Part shown: piece after piece, positions 12,441 to 19,429 of the stretch
Layout: each line of letters starts with the position of its first letter
Numbering within the stretch: position 1 is the first letter of the stretch
NCBI GenBank assembly: GCA_018701105.1
Contig: JABIWD010000038.1
Coordinates: forward strand, 1-26,062
Direction of reading: 5' to 3'
DNA from: Candidatus Uhrbacteria bacterium
GTDB taxonomy: Bacteria > Patescibacteriota > Patescibacteriia > UBA9934 > UBA11717
DNA: 26,062 nt
The notes under the pieces: generated by a model
Told to the model about the DNA's origin: nothing
The model's input: the letters and a program-made list of their open reading frames with translations, nothing else
Databases searched by the model: none
Translations under genes and position numbers: made by a program

Positions 12441-13229
12441 ATGAAGAAGCTCTTTGTTCTCACAATGATCCTTGGTGTGGCGTTTGGTGCCCACCTACTA
12501 TCCGGTCGACCACAGGCAAATGCAAACGTTGCAATCAGCCCTGGAGACCTTGTACGAGGTGAAACCTTTAGTGCCGTTTACTACTACGGATCTGACGGTT
12601 TCCGATACGTCTTCCCTAACACGAAGACATACGATACTTGGTACTCAAACTTTGACAGCGTGAAGTTCATTACAGACGCACAGCTTGGTCAGTTGCAGAT
12701 TGGAGGCAACGTGACTTACAAGCCTGGAGTACGCATGATCAAGATCGATACAGACCCAAGGACATACGCAGTGGCAGCGAACGGAGTACTCCGTCACGTT
12801 GCAAGCGAGTCCGCAGCATCCGGACTTTACGGATCTGCATGGAACACACACATCGATGACGTACCTGATGCTTTCTTCACAAACTACAGCATCGGAGACG
12901 CAGTAAATAGCACAGCAGATTACGACAAGAGCGCAATCATGTCAGCTGCAAGTTCAATCAACTTGGACAAAGGTCTACGACTTCCAGCAGACATCACGAT
13001 TTCAGACAGCGCCTACAGCCCAGTTAGCGTAAATATTGTTCCCGGTCAGACAGTTCGATTCACAAATGATGGTTCATCGAACCACACTGTGACGAGCGAC
13101 GACCTAACATGGGGTTCAGGAACAATGGTGCCAGGACGCTCATTCGTGCGAAAGTTCGCAGAAGGCGGAACCTACACTTTCTTTGACAGCTACAACTCAG
13201 GGTTCACAGGAGCTATCTACGTACAGTAA
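12441..13229 (+). CDS. Secreted surface protein: Parcubacteria-type module plus cupredoxin-like domain
   Basis: A 262-aa exported protein. Residues 1-29 are a signal peptide (KKLFVLTMILGVAFG, then a cut near ANA). Residues about 32-155 are a module that recurs, as I recall, in Parcubacteria surface proteins: SPGDLVRG, YYYGSDGFRYVFPN, TYDTWYSNF, GGNVTYKPGVRMIKI, DDVPDAFF. Residues about 185-262 look like a cupredoxin (VNIVPGQTVRFTNDG, NHTVTSDD, GGTYTFFD, FTGAIYVQ). One copper-type His is present in NHTV, but the usual Cys-x-x-H-x-x-M loop is absent, so copper binding is unlikely. The start at 12441 is set by the signal peptide; the upstream extension to 12282 crosses the promoter. Probably cell-surface exposed. 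Confidence 0.85.
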   Translation: MKKLFVLTMILGVAFGAHLLSGRPQANANVAISPGDLVRGETFSAVYYYGSDGFRYVFPNTKTYDTWYSNFDSVKFITDAQLGQLQIGGNVTYKPGVRMIKIDTDPRTYAVAANGVLRHVASESAASGLYGSAWNTHIDDVPDAFFTNYSIGDAVNSTADYDKSAIMSAASSINLDKGLRLPADITISDSAYSPVSVNIVPGQTVRFTNDGSSNHTVTSDDLTWGSGTMVPGRSFVRKFAEGGTYTFFDSYNSGFTGAIYVQ

Positions 13230-13235
13230 AAACAG

Positions 13236-13265
13236 AAAAACCGAGCTTACAAGCTCGGTTTTTTG
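13236..13265. terminator. Bidirectional terminator
   Basis: Stem AAAAACCGAGCTT / AAGCTCGGTTTTT with T6 on the plus side and a T-run on the minus side. It ends the surface protein gene and the candidate small RNA from the right. Confidence 0.85.
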
Positions 13266-13369
13266 TTTGTTCACACGACAAGCATGGGGATCAGAGGGAT
13301 AGTCCCTCTGTCGATCTTCACCTTGTCCCCGGGAGTCTCTCCACTCCCGGAAAAAAGATGATGATCGAA
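13239..13369 (-). ncRNA. Candidate small transcript of about 130 nt with two hairpins
   Basis: Lies between a consensus minus-strand promoter and the terminator at 13236-13265. It contains two strong hairpins: CCGGGAGT / ACTCCCGG (13329-13350) and GAGGGA-TAG-TCCCTC (13282-13296 region). A 16-aa GTG-start frame exists but has no good ribosome site. The first hairpin has a T6 run before it on the minus strand, reminiscent of the island operon hairpins. Confidence 0.4.
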
Positions 13370-13375
13370 CGCCGA

Positions 13376-13404
13376 AATTTAGCATCAGATCGCAAAACTG
13401 TCAA
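13376..13404 (-). promoter_or_regulatory. Sigma70-type promoter
   Basis: On the minus strand TTGACA (13404-13399), a 17-nt spacer and TAAATT (13381-13376). Confidence 0.7.
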
Positions 13405-13416
13405 GTCGCGATGGAC

Positions 13417-13443
13417 AAAAACAGCCATATCGGCTGTTTTTTG
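13417..13443. terminator. Bidirectional terminator-like hairpin
   Basis: Stem ACAGCC / GGCTGT with a 5-nt loop, A4 before it and T6 after it. No obvious gene feeds it, since it lies just upstream of the promoter at 13376-13404. Confidence 0.6.
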
Positions 13444-13530
13444 ACTAATGTTAGTAATGTATGGTTTGTCGTTCTGACAGTATCCACTGAACCAATGCCG
13501 ACGAATACTGCCACGGCCCTACGGAAACAC

Positions 13531-13559
13531 TTGACAAAAGGCGTTATCTCTGGTAAGTT
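13531..13559 (+). promoter_or_regulatory. Sigma70-type promoter
   Basis: TTGACA (13531-13536), a 17-nt spacer and TAAGTT (13554-13559). Confidence 0.7.
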
Positions 13560-13565
13560 CCAACG

Positions 13566-13800
13566 TCCTCAACTGAGGCCGCAGTGGTAGCTCTGCGCAG
13601 CGCCTAGCTCCCTGTGAGCCTCCCCTACCGGAGGTAGCCATGGGTCAATAGAACTAGCTGACACAGCGAAAAAAGAACAACGCACGGATCAAGCGGCAAC
13701 GATCCCGAGCGACTCATACACATCGGAAAACCTGCAAACGAGGCACAATTCTGTACAGCGAGACAAAACGCCCTGACCGGACTGGTCAGAGCGTATTATT
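13566..13800 (+). ncRNA. Candidate transcript of about 230 nt without a gene
   Basis: Runs from the promoter at 13531-13559 to the hairpin at 13769-13793. No useful frame: the only ATG with a Shine-Dalgarno (GGAGGTAGCCATG near 13640) meets TAG after three codons. That ribosome site is paired in CCTCC-CCTACC-GGAGG. It could be a structured RNA or a cassette that lost its gene. Confidence 0.35.
13763..13800. terminator. Terminator between the candidate RNA and the TrmB gene
   Basis: Stem CTGACC / GGTCAG (13773-13789), extended by CGC / GCG. On the minus strand it is followed by CGTTTTG, on the plus strand by TATTATTATTT. Confidence 0.6.
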
Positions 13801-14539
13801 ATTTCCCATTGTTGAATGCCTCTTCAAATAGCACCCTCATCGTCTGTGCAATATCGGGATTCTCTATCAACGCCATGACCATTTTATTCTTCACGGTCAA
13901 AAGCCCAACAGTATTCCCGTAGATAAACACGCTGCCATGAAACGACCGACCGCGTATTGGCTTATACTCTCTCCCCGGCGCCTTTCTGTACGGCTCACCA
14001 AGGTGGAGAATCTTGTAGTCTCGTTTCTTGGAACCGAGTGCCTTTCCGAGCAGCTTCTGCATCGCCTCGTACTCCGTGTCCCCTTTCATTGCATTCACGT
14101 CATCCAAGTTTGCGATCTCGTGCCAACGCGCAGGTTGCTTCTTGGAAACATCCTGAGCAAGAGCTCTGAAAATATCCTTACCCTCATAAAATCGTACGAC
14201 AGGCTTATCCCCTCCTGCCTCGTACTTAATGTCGTCGATTGACTGCTCCATCACCTCCACCTTCTCCTGCATCTTTCGCATCTCTGACTTCAAGTGTGAC
14301 AGTAGCCGCTCGGGGCTCTCTGCAATGTACACCTGCTTGAGTCCACGCTTTGAAGACGTAAATATTTTTCTGTCTACAAGCAACTCGATTGCGGTATACG
14401 CCGCTGTTCTTGAAACGCCAGCTTCACGCGCTATAACCTGAACCGGAGAAGGTCCAAGCTTGAGTGCGGCAAAGTAAACTTTTGATTCAGACTCTTGCAA
14501 GCCGAGATCTTTTAACAGATCAATATATTTCTTTTTCAT
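13799..14539 (-). CDS. TrmB-family transcriptional regulator
   Basis: A 246-aa protein with the TrmB-type winged helix at residues about 5-72 (LGLQESESKVYFAALKLG, then VIAREAGVSRTAAYTAIELL), a coiled-coil linker (about 80-105) and a C-terminal sensor-like domain (VVRFYEGKDIFRALAQD; SVFIYGNTVGLLTVKNK). TrmB proteins often sense sugars. It is divergent from tktN with 40 nt between start codons. Its own -10 (14548-14553, extended by TGG) stands 8 nt before the ATG, with no Shine-Dalgarno. The inverted repeat at 14561-14578 overlaps the tkt promoter, so control of the sugar operon and of itself is a natural guess. Confidence 0.82.
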   Translation of the reverse strand: MKKKYIDLLKDLGLQESESKVYFAALKLGPSPVQVIAREAGVSRTAAYTAIELLVDRKIFTSSKRGLKQVYIAESPERLLSHLKSEMRKMQEKVEVMEQSIDDIKYEAGGDKPVVRFYEGKDIFRALAQDVSKKQPARWHEIANLDDVNAMKGDTEYEAMQKLLGKALGSKKRDYKILHLGEPYRKAPGREYKPIRGRSFHGSVFIYGNTVGLLTVKNKMVMALIENPDIAQTMRVLFEEAFNNGK

Positions 14540-14547
14540 ACAAAATC

Positions 14548-14556
14548 ATTATACCA
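14548..14556 (-). promoter_or_regulatory. Extended -10 promoter of the TrmB gene
   Basis: On the minus strand TGGTATAAT (14556-14548), 8 nt before the ATG at 14539. This predicts a leaderless or nearly leaderless mRNA. Confidence 0.65.
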
Positions 14557-14560
14557 AATC

Positions 14561-14578
14561 GTGATATAATTTAATCAC
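14561..14578. promoter_or_regulatory. Operator-like inverted repeat over the tktN promoter
   Basis: GTGAT (14561-14565) and ATCAC (14574-14578) flank an A/T-only centre. The repeat covers the extended -10 TGATATAAT (14562-14570) of tktN, and the ATG follows at 14580. It is a candidate site for the divergent TrmB protein. Confidence 0.6.
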
Positions 14579-14579
14579 T

Positions 14580-15470
14580 ATGCTGACCATTCACGATAAA
14601 AAAGTACAGGAGTTGGAGGAGAGATCAACGGAGATAAGACGCGATCTTATCAAAATGCTAACCAACGCAGGCTCCGGGCACTCTGCAGGTCCACTGGATC
14701 TTACAGAAATCTTTGTTTCGCTGTATTTCCACGTAATGAATCACAAGCCGAAGCAACCAAAGTGGAAGCATCGTGACAGATTGTATTTGAGTTGCGGCCA
14801 CGTGTGCCCAATCCAGTACACAGTGATGGCGCACGCAGGATATTTCCCAAAGAAGGAGCTCATGACCTTGCGAAAGCTCGGATCAAGACTCCAAGGACAT
14901 CCAGAATACGGCGCATTGCCAGGATTAGAGAACACGAGTGGTCCTCTGGGCAACGGGTCGTCTCAGGCATGTGGTTCTGCATACTCTTTGCGCATGGATG
15001 GGTCGCGATCACACGTGTACTGCGTTATGTCTGACGGAGAGTTACAGGAAGGAATAACGTGGGAGTCTGCAATGTTCGCCGGAAAGTACAGGTTGAACAA
15101 CATGACGTGGATTATAGACCGAAATAATATTCAGATCGACGGCAACACGGAAGACATAATGCCAGAGGAGCCGCTACGCGATAAATTCGAGGCGTTCAAC
15201 TTCCACGTAATGGAAGTTGATGGACACAACATACGAGATCTAGTGGACGCGATCGGCCAAGGGCACGCAGTTACGGAAAAACCAACTGTGATCATTGCTC
15301 ACACGATCCCGGGTAAAGGAGTTCCCTTCATGGAGTACGACTTCAGATGGCACGGAGCACCTCCAGGAAAACTCGAGACGGAAACCTCGCCAAAGAAAGA
15401 CAAGCAGATGCAGGTGGCGCTAAACGAACTTAGAACACTCGGTGGAAAAATTGAAAGCGAACACGAATAA
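14580..15470 (+). CDS. Transketolase, N-terminal (TPP-binding) subunit
   Basis: Half of a split transketolase. The 296-aa protein carries the thiamine diphosphate domain: GSGHSAGPLDLTE (about 31-43), LGNGSSQACGSAYSLR, the TPP motif SDGELQEG starting at residue 151, RNNIQIDG, and HTIPGKGVPFME near the end. The first residue of the motif is Ser instead of the usual Gly. The partner half is at 16395-17387, with an unrelated gene in between. The ATG lies 9 nt after an extended -10 (TGATATAAT), with no Shine-Dalgarno. Role: two-carbon transfer between sugar phosphates in the non-oxidative pentose phosphate pathway. Confidence 0.93.
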   Translation: MLTIHDKKVQELEERSTEIRRDLIKMLTNAGSGHSAGPLDLTEIFVSLYFHVMNHKPKQPKWKHRDRLYLSCGHVCPIQYTVMAHAGYFPKKELMTLRKLGSRLQGHPEYGALPGLENTSGPLGNGSSQACGSAYSLRMDGSRSHVYCVMSDGELQEGITWESAMFAGKYRLNNMTWIIDRNNIQIDGNTEDIMPEEPLRDKFEAFNFHVMEVDGHNIRDLVDAIGQGHAVTEKPTVIIAHTIPGKGVPFMEYDFRWHGAPPGKLETETSPKKDKQMQVALNELRTLGGKIESEHE

Positions 15471-15471
15471 T

Positions 15472-16392
15472 ATGAAAAATGTACACAAGATCATAATTGC
15501 AGCAGTCGTAGTGTTGGCAATCGGAGCCATCGCGGTACAGGACCAATACGACGTTACTACAAGTAGCTTTAGCGGCAGCGAAGTAAGTCTGGGTGCACCT
15601 GGCATGCCTGCTGCGCAGGTTACAACTGACTCCTTCAAGGGATCAGCCGAGTTTGGGATCGTGTCGGACATGCGTTTTGCTCCAGAACCACCTCGAGGTG
15701 GAGATACTGCGGCCAATGTAAATCAGAAAATGATCAAGACTGGTTACCTAACACTTTTGGTTGACCAAATTTCCGAGGCTCTACCAAAGATCAATGAGAT
15801 CGCAACTGCCCACAACGGATTCACGGAGAATTCAAACTCAGGAGAGTATCCAAGTGGAGAACGACACGGATACTTAACAATCCGAGTTCCCTCTTCAAAC
15901 TACGATGCGGCCGTGTTCGACATCCGTGAGCTCGCGCTCAAGATCGTCGATGAATCCAGTAGTGCGCAAGATGTTACCGAGCAATATACAGATCTAGAGA
16001 CTCGACTAAGCGTTGCTCAAGAAGAGGAATCAGCATATCTAGCACTCTTAGACCGAGCTAACGACGTTAGCGACCTACTGCAGGTACAGCGTGAACTATC
16101 AAATGTCCGTGTACGCATAGAATCGCTTCAAGGTCAGATCAAATACCTAGACAATCAGACTGACCTATCGACAATAACGATTACTCTTGAGGAAGAAACG
16201 TCGATCAACATCCCAACAAAGACTTTCCGCTTTGCATCAACTGTCCGTGAAGCGTTCAGAGGCGCAGTAAGCGTTGCCCAGGGACTCGTAACGATCGTAG
16301 TTTGGGGAGTCGTTGTAGGAGTTGTGATCGTACTGCCACTTGGATTGATATTCTGGGCTGGTCGCAACCTCTGGAACCGTCGCAAGAAATAA
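15472..16392 (+). CDS. DUF4349-type membrane protein
   Basis: A 306-aa protein with an N-terminal membrane segment (residues 4-22, KIIIAAVVVLAIGAIAV) and a C-terminal one (about 275-297, VVWGVVVGVVIVLPLGLIF) before a basic tail. Between them is a DUF4349-like outside domain: MIKTGYLTLLVDQ, ITVRVPSSNYDA-like RHGYLTIRVPSSNYDA, VTEQYTDLETRLSVAQEEE, then a coiled coil (LLQVQRELSNVRVRIESLQG) and TDLSTITITLEE. The molecular role of the family is unknown. The start at 15472 is 1 nt after the tktN stop. Its place between the two transketolase halves, which should form one enzyme, is odd. Confidence 0.82.
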   Translation: MKNVHKIIIAAVVVLAIGAIAVQDQYDVTTSSFSGSEVSLGAPGMPAAQVTTDSFKGSAEFGIVSDMRFAPEPPRGGDTAANVNQKMIKTGYLTLLVDQISEALPKINEIATAHNGFTENSNSGEYPSGERHGYLTIRVPSSNYDAAVFDIRELALKIVDESSSAQDVTEQYTDLETRLSVAQEEESAYLALLDRANDVSDLLQVQRELSNVRVRIESLQGQIKYLDNQTDLSTITITLEEETSINIPTKTFRFASTVREAFRGAVSVAQGLVTIVVWGVVVGVVIVLPLGLIFWAGRNLWNRRKK

Positions 16393-16394
16393 CT

Positions 16395-17387
16395 ATGGCA
16401 AAAGCAAAGACAATTAGCGCTCACCTCTCTCCTGCCACGTATAGAGAGAACATAAAGAAAGTGCCAACCCGTAATGGATACGGGGATGGTGTTGTTGAAG
16501 CAGGAGAAAAGAATGAGAAGATTGTTGTCTTGTGTTGCGATCTTACAGAATCCACACGTAACAAGAAGTTCAAAGAAACTTTCCCGGATAGATTCATACA
16601 GATGGGTATTGCCGAGCAGTCCCTAGCAGGAATCGCAGGAGGCCTGGCGCTCGAGGGCAAGATTCCGTTCATCTCAAGCTACGCCGCCTTTTCTCCGGGA
16701 CGTAACTGGGAGCAAATCAGACTCGTTGCATGTATCCAGAACCAGAACATCAAGATCATAGGAGCCCACGCCGGGGTCTCCGTTGGACCTGATGGCGCGA
16801 CTCACCAGATGCTCGAAGATATCGCGATCACACGAGTCTTGCCAAACATGACAGTCCTCGCTCCGTCTGACTATCTAGAGACCAAGCGGGCTGTTCTTGC
16901 AGCGGCCGAGCTCAAAGGACCTGTTTACATCCGATTCGCTCGCTCAGCATCACCAACTTTCACTACAGCAAAGACTCCGTTCAAAATCGGACGCGCGGAG
17001 ATCCTCAAGGATGGAAGTGACGTAGCGATTATCGGATGTGGGCCGCTCGTGCACGAGGCTCTGATGGCTGCAAAGCTACTCAAAGAGAAAGGTGTCGATG
17101 CCATGGTCGTAAACTCACATACGATTAAACCACTCGACCACAAAACAATCGCGGCGGTCGCAAAGAAGTGTGGCGCAGTCGTGACAGTAGAAGAGGCTCA
17201 GTGCACCGGAGGCCTTGGTGGAGCAGTTGCCGAATCGCTCGCGAAGAACCAGCCAACACCAATGCGATTCATAGGAGTGCACGATCAGTTTGGAACATCT
17301 GGAACGCCAGACGAGCTCATCAAGGAGTTTGAGCTTGATCGCACAGCAATAGCAAAAGCAGCGCTCGAGGTGATTGAGCTGAAATAG
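16395..17387 (+). CDS. Transketolase, C-terminal subunit
   Basis: The other half of the split transketolase, 330 aa. It has the pyrimidine-binding domain with the catalytic Glu74 in GIAEQSLAGIAGG, then SSYAAFSPGRNWEQIR, GAHAGVSVGPDGATHQ and YIRFARSASP, and the C-terminal transketolase domain (DVAIIGCGPLVHEAL; VVTVEEAQCTGGLGGAVAE). DXS-like enzymes share this fold, but the separate TktN partner favours transketolase. The start at 16395 has no Shine-Dalgarno and lies 2 nt after the DUF4349 gene. The longer upstream frame overlaps that gene and is rejected. Confidence 0.92.
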   Translation: MAKAKTISAHLSPATYRENIKKVPTRNGYGDGVVEAGEKNEKIVVLCCDLTESTRNKKFKETFPDRFIQMGIAEQSLAGIAGGLALEGKIPFISSYAAFSPGRNWEQIRLVACIQNQNIKIIGAHAGVSVGPDGATHQMLEDIAITRVLPNMTVLAPSDYLETKRAVLAAAELKGPVYIRFARSASPTFTTAKTPFKIGRAEILKDGSDVAIIGCGPLVHEALMAAKLLKEKGVDAMVVNSHTIKPLDHKTIAAVAKKCGAVVTVEEAQCTGGLGGAVAESLAKNQPTPMRFIGVHDQFGTSGTPDELIKEFELDRTAIAKAALEVIELK

Positions 17388-17408
17388 CTGAAATCGCTAA
17401 ATCGAAAA

Positions 17409-17440
17409 GGTTGCTTTGCTGCCGCTCGCAATGACGTGCC
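17409..17440. repeat. Possible dispersed-repeat fragment
   Basis: TTGCTTTGC and CCGCTCGCAATGACG recall short interspersed repeats found between genes in many bacteria. Only one copy is in the window, so this is a resemblance only. Confidence 0.25.
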
Positions 17441-17462
17441 GGAAATTCATCGAAACAAATAT

Positions 17463-17490
17463 AATACCGCGCATCATGTGCGGTATTTTG
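17463..17490 (+). terminator. Terminator ending the tkt segment
   Basis: Stem AATACCGC / GCGGTATT with a 9-nt loop, followed by TTG. The next promoter's -10 starts 2 nt later, so the gap between transcripts is minimal. Confidence 0.65.
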
Positions 17491-17497
17491 GTATACT
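17489..17497 (+). promoter_or_regulatory. Extended -10 promoter of the first pfkB
   Basis: TGGTATACT (17489-17497), 9 nt before the ATG at 17507. Its TG lies in the tail of the preceding terminator. Confidence 0.65.
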
Positions 17498-17506
17498 TGC
17501 ACCAAT

Positions 17507-18478
17507 ATGTATGACGTAACCACGATCGGCGACATTAAGCTTGACGTTTTTATTGACCTTGGAAATGATGCAGCAGTTCATTGTGATTTAAACAGGGAGG
17601 ACTGCTTAATGGAGATCAAATACGGCGAGAAGATTCCCGTTGACAGCGCTGTGACGATGATGGCGGGCTCCGCGCCAAATGTTTCTATTGGAATCCGGAG
17701 GCTTGGCGGTGCAAGCTCAATAGTCAGCGTTCTTGGAGGTGACTCAACTGCAACTCTTGCTATCGATCGTCTTAAGAAAGAAGGAATATCTACTAACCAC
17801 GTAACGGTAGTAGAAGGAACGCGATCAAGCTTCTCGGCCATACTCAACTTCAAGGGCGAGAGCACGGTGCTTGCAGTTCATGAGCCTCACGAGTACTCCC
17901 TACCAAAAGATCTGAAGTCGGACTGGCTGTTCGTCACTGAGCTTGGACCAAAGTACAAGGAGCTCTACAAAGAACTGATCGAACTTGCCAATCAGGGCAT
18001 GAAGATCGGAATCAACCCCGGCGCTATACAGCTCGAAGAAAGAGATCCGCTCCTCTACAAGCTCATCGGAGTGTCGCAACTGCTCATGCTGAACAAGGAC
18101 GAGGCCCAAGACCTGTGCAATTGCCCAACGAAGGATCCTGCGGCGCTTGTGCGGACAATGCAAGAACTCGGACCCAAGATCACCGTGGTCACAAACGGGA
18201 GAGACGGCTCATACGCATCAGATGGAGGTAAAGTTCACCACGCTCCCCTATTCGACATCGGCCCGCGAGTTGAAGCGACCGGAGCGGGAGACGCATTCTC
18301 GACCGGACTCATCAGCGCTCTGATTAACGGTCACGATTTGCCTACGGCGCTCACATGGGGGTCAGTCAATTCCGGATCCGTTGTCATGTATGTTGGTCCC
18401 CAAGAAGGACTGCTCACAAAAAAGCAAATAACAGACGAAATTGCTAAACAGCCTGAGTACAAGGTTGAAACCATCTAG
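17507..18478 (+). CDS. PfkB-family sugar kinase (first copy)
   Basis: A ribokinase-fold kinase of 323 aa. Visible features are the N-terminal TTIGDIKLDVFID strand, the substrate-binding glycines AGSAPNVSIGIRRLGG (about 53-68), a Gly/Asp-rich lid and the catalytic motif EATGAGDAFSTG with base Asp262. The substrate cannot be read from sequence; its place directly before class II aldolase suggests fructose-6-phosphate or a related sugar phosphate. It opens a new transcript with a leaderless-type promoter and lies 1 nt before fba. The second pfkB at 19430 is clearly distinct in sequence. Confidence 0.9.
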   Translation: MYDVTTIGDIKLDVFIDLGNDAAVHCDLNREDCLMEIKYGEKIPVDSAVTMMAGSAPNVSIGIRRLGGASSIVSVLGGDSTATLAIDRLKKEGISTNHVTVVEGTRSSFSAILNFKGESTVLAVHEPHEYSLPKDLKSDWLFVTELGPKYKELYKELIELANQGMKIGINPGAIQLEERDPLLYKLIGVSQLLMLNKDEAQDLCNCPTKDPAALVRTMQELGPKITVVTNGRDGSYASDGGKVHHAPLFDIGPRVEATGAGDAFSTGLISALINGHDLPTALTWGSVNSGSVVMYVGPQEGLLTKKQITDEIAKQPEYKVETI

Positions 18479-18479
18479 T

Positions 18480-19406
18480 ATGCTTACAAACTCATCAGCA
18501 TTTCTTAAAAAGGCAGACAAAGGCAACTACGCCATTGGTGGATTTAACGTAAACAACATGGAGCTGCTTCAGGCGATCGTAGAAGCGGGCGTCGAGAAGA
18601 AGTCGCCGCTCATAATCCAGACAAGCCAGGGTGCTATTAAGTATGCAGGAATAGAAATGCTGGGTGCGATGGTGCACTCGATAGCGAAAGATGTGAAAAT
18701 TCCGATCGCCTTTCACCTGGACCACGGAACAGACGTCGACCTCGTCAAAGAAGCTATCAATAGCGGGCTGTATACGAGTGTTATGATCGACGCGTCATCA
18801 AAACCGTTCGACGAGAATGTCAGGATCACGCGCTCGATCGTCAAAGCTGCTCACAAGAAAGGGATCTGGGTAGAGGCGGAGCTCGGTTCGATACCTGGTA
18901 AGGAGGATGATGTCGATGTACTCGATAAAGATGCGTTTTTCACAGACCCAGAAGAAGCCGGGGCGTTTGTTGAGCTCACCGAATGTGATGCGCTCGCCGT
19001 TTCCATCGGAACAAAGCATGGAGTCTTTAAATATTCGGGAGGTCGCGCAAAACTAGACGTTAAGCGCCTAATCGAGATCAAGAAATACACCCAAGTACCA
19101 CTCGTGCTACACGGTGCAAGCGAGATTCCTACTGAGCTCAAGAAAGTCGTTGAGCAGTACGGTGCAGATTTGTCAGATGCGTTTGGAGTGTCAGCGCGCG
19201 TGCTTAAAAAGTCGATCGCCAACGGTGTGAACAAGGTGAACACGGACTCGGACCTGCGGATTGCGTTCACAGGAGGCGTTGATCGCTTCATGACAAAGAA
19301 TCCAAACAACATGGACCCAAGAAAATACCTCGCAGCAGGACGTGAAGCAACAAAGAAAGCCGTCATGCGACGAATCGACCAACTCGGTTCAACCAACAAA
19401 GCTTAA
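18480..19406 (+). CDS. fba: Class II fructose-bisphosphate aldolase
   Basis: Cleaves fructose-1,6-bisphosphate to two triose phosphates with a zinc ion. The 308-aa protein starts with the family's YAIGGFNVNNME and has FHLDHGTD (Asp81, zinc His82), VEAELGSIPGKEDDV, SIGTKHGVFK (zinc His), VLHGASEIP (zinc His) and VNTDSDLR. The GGSG of most members is GASE here. A DLSDAFGVSARVLKKSI insert before KVNTDSD and the DPRKYLAAGREA ending resemble a longer class II subgroup. The start at 18480 is 1 nt after the pfkB stop with no Shine-Dalgarno. Confidence 0.92.
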   Translation: MLTNSSAFLKKADKGNYAIGGFNVNNMELLQAIVEAGVEKKSPLIIQTSQGAIKYAGIEMLGAMVHSIAKDVKIPIAFHLDHGTDVDLVKEAINSGLYTSVMIDASSKPFDENVRITRSIVKAAHKKGIWVEAELGSIPGKEDDVDVLDKDAFFTDPEEAGAFVELTECDALAVSIGTKHGVFKYSGGRAKLDVKRLIEIKKYTQVPLVLHGASEIPTELKKVVEQYGADLSDAFGVSARVLKKSIANGVNKVNTDSDLRIAFTGGVDRFMTKNPNNMDPRKYLAAGREATKKAVMRRIDQLGSTNKA

Positions 19407-19429
19407 CATCGACACGTAACCATACGATC

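Noticed and set aside
13197..13385. Minus-strand frame of 62 codons over the candidate small RNA
   Set aside because: Its start falls upstream of the expected transcription start, it lacks a ribosome site and it runs through the terminator.
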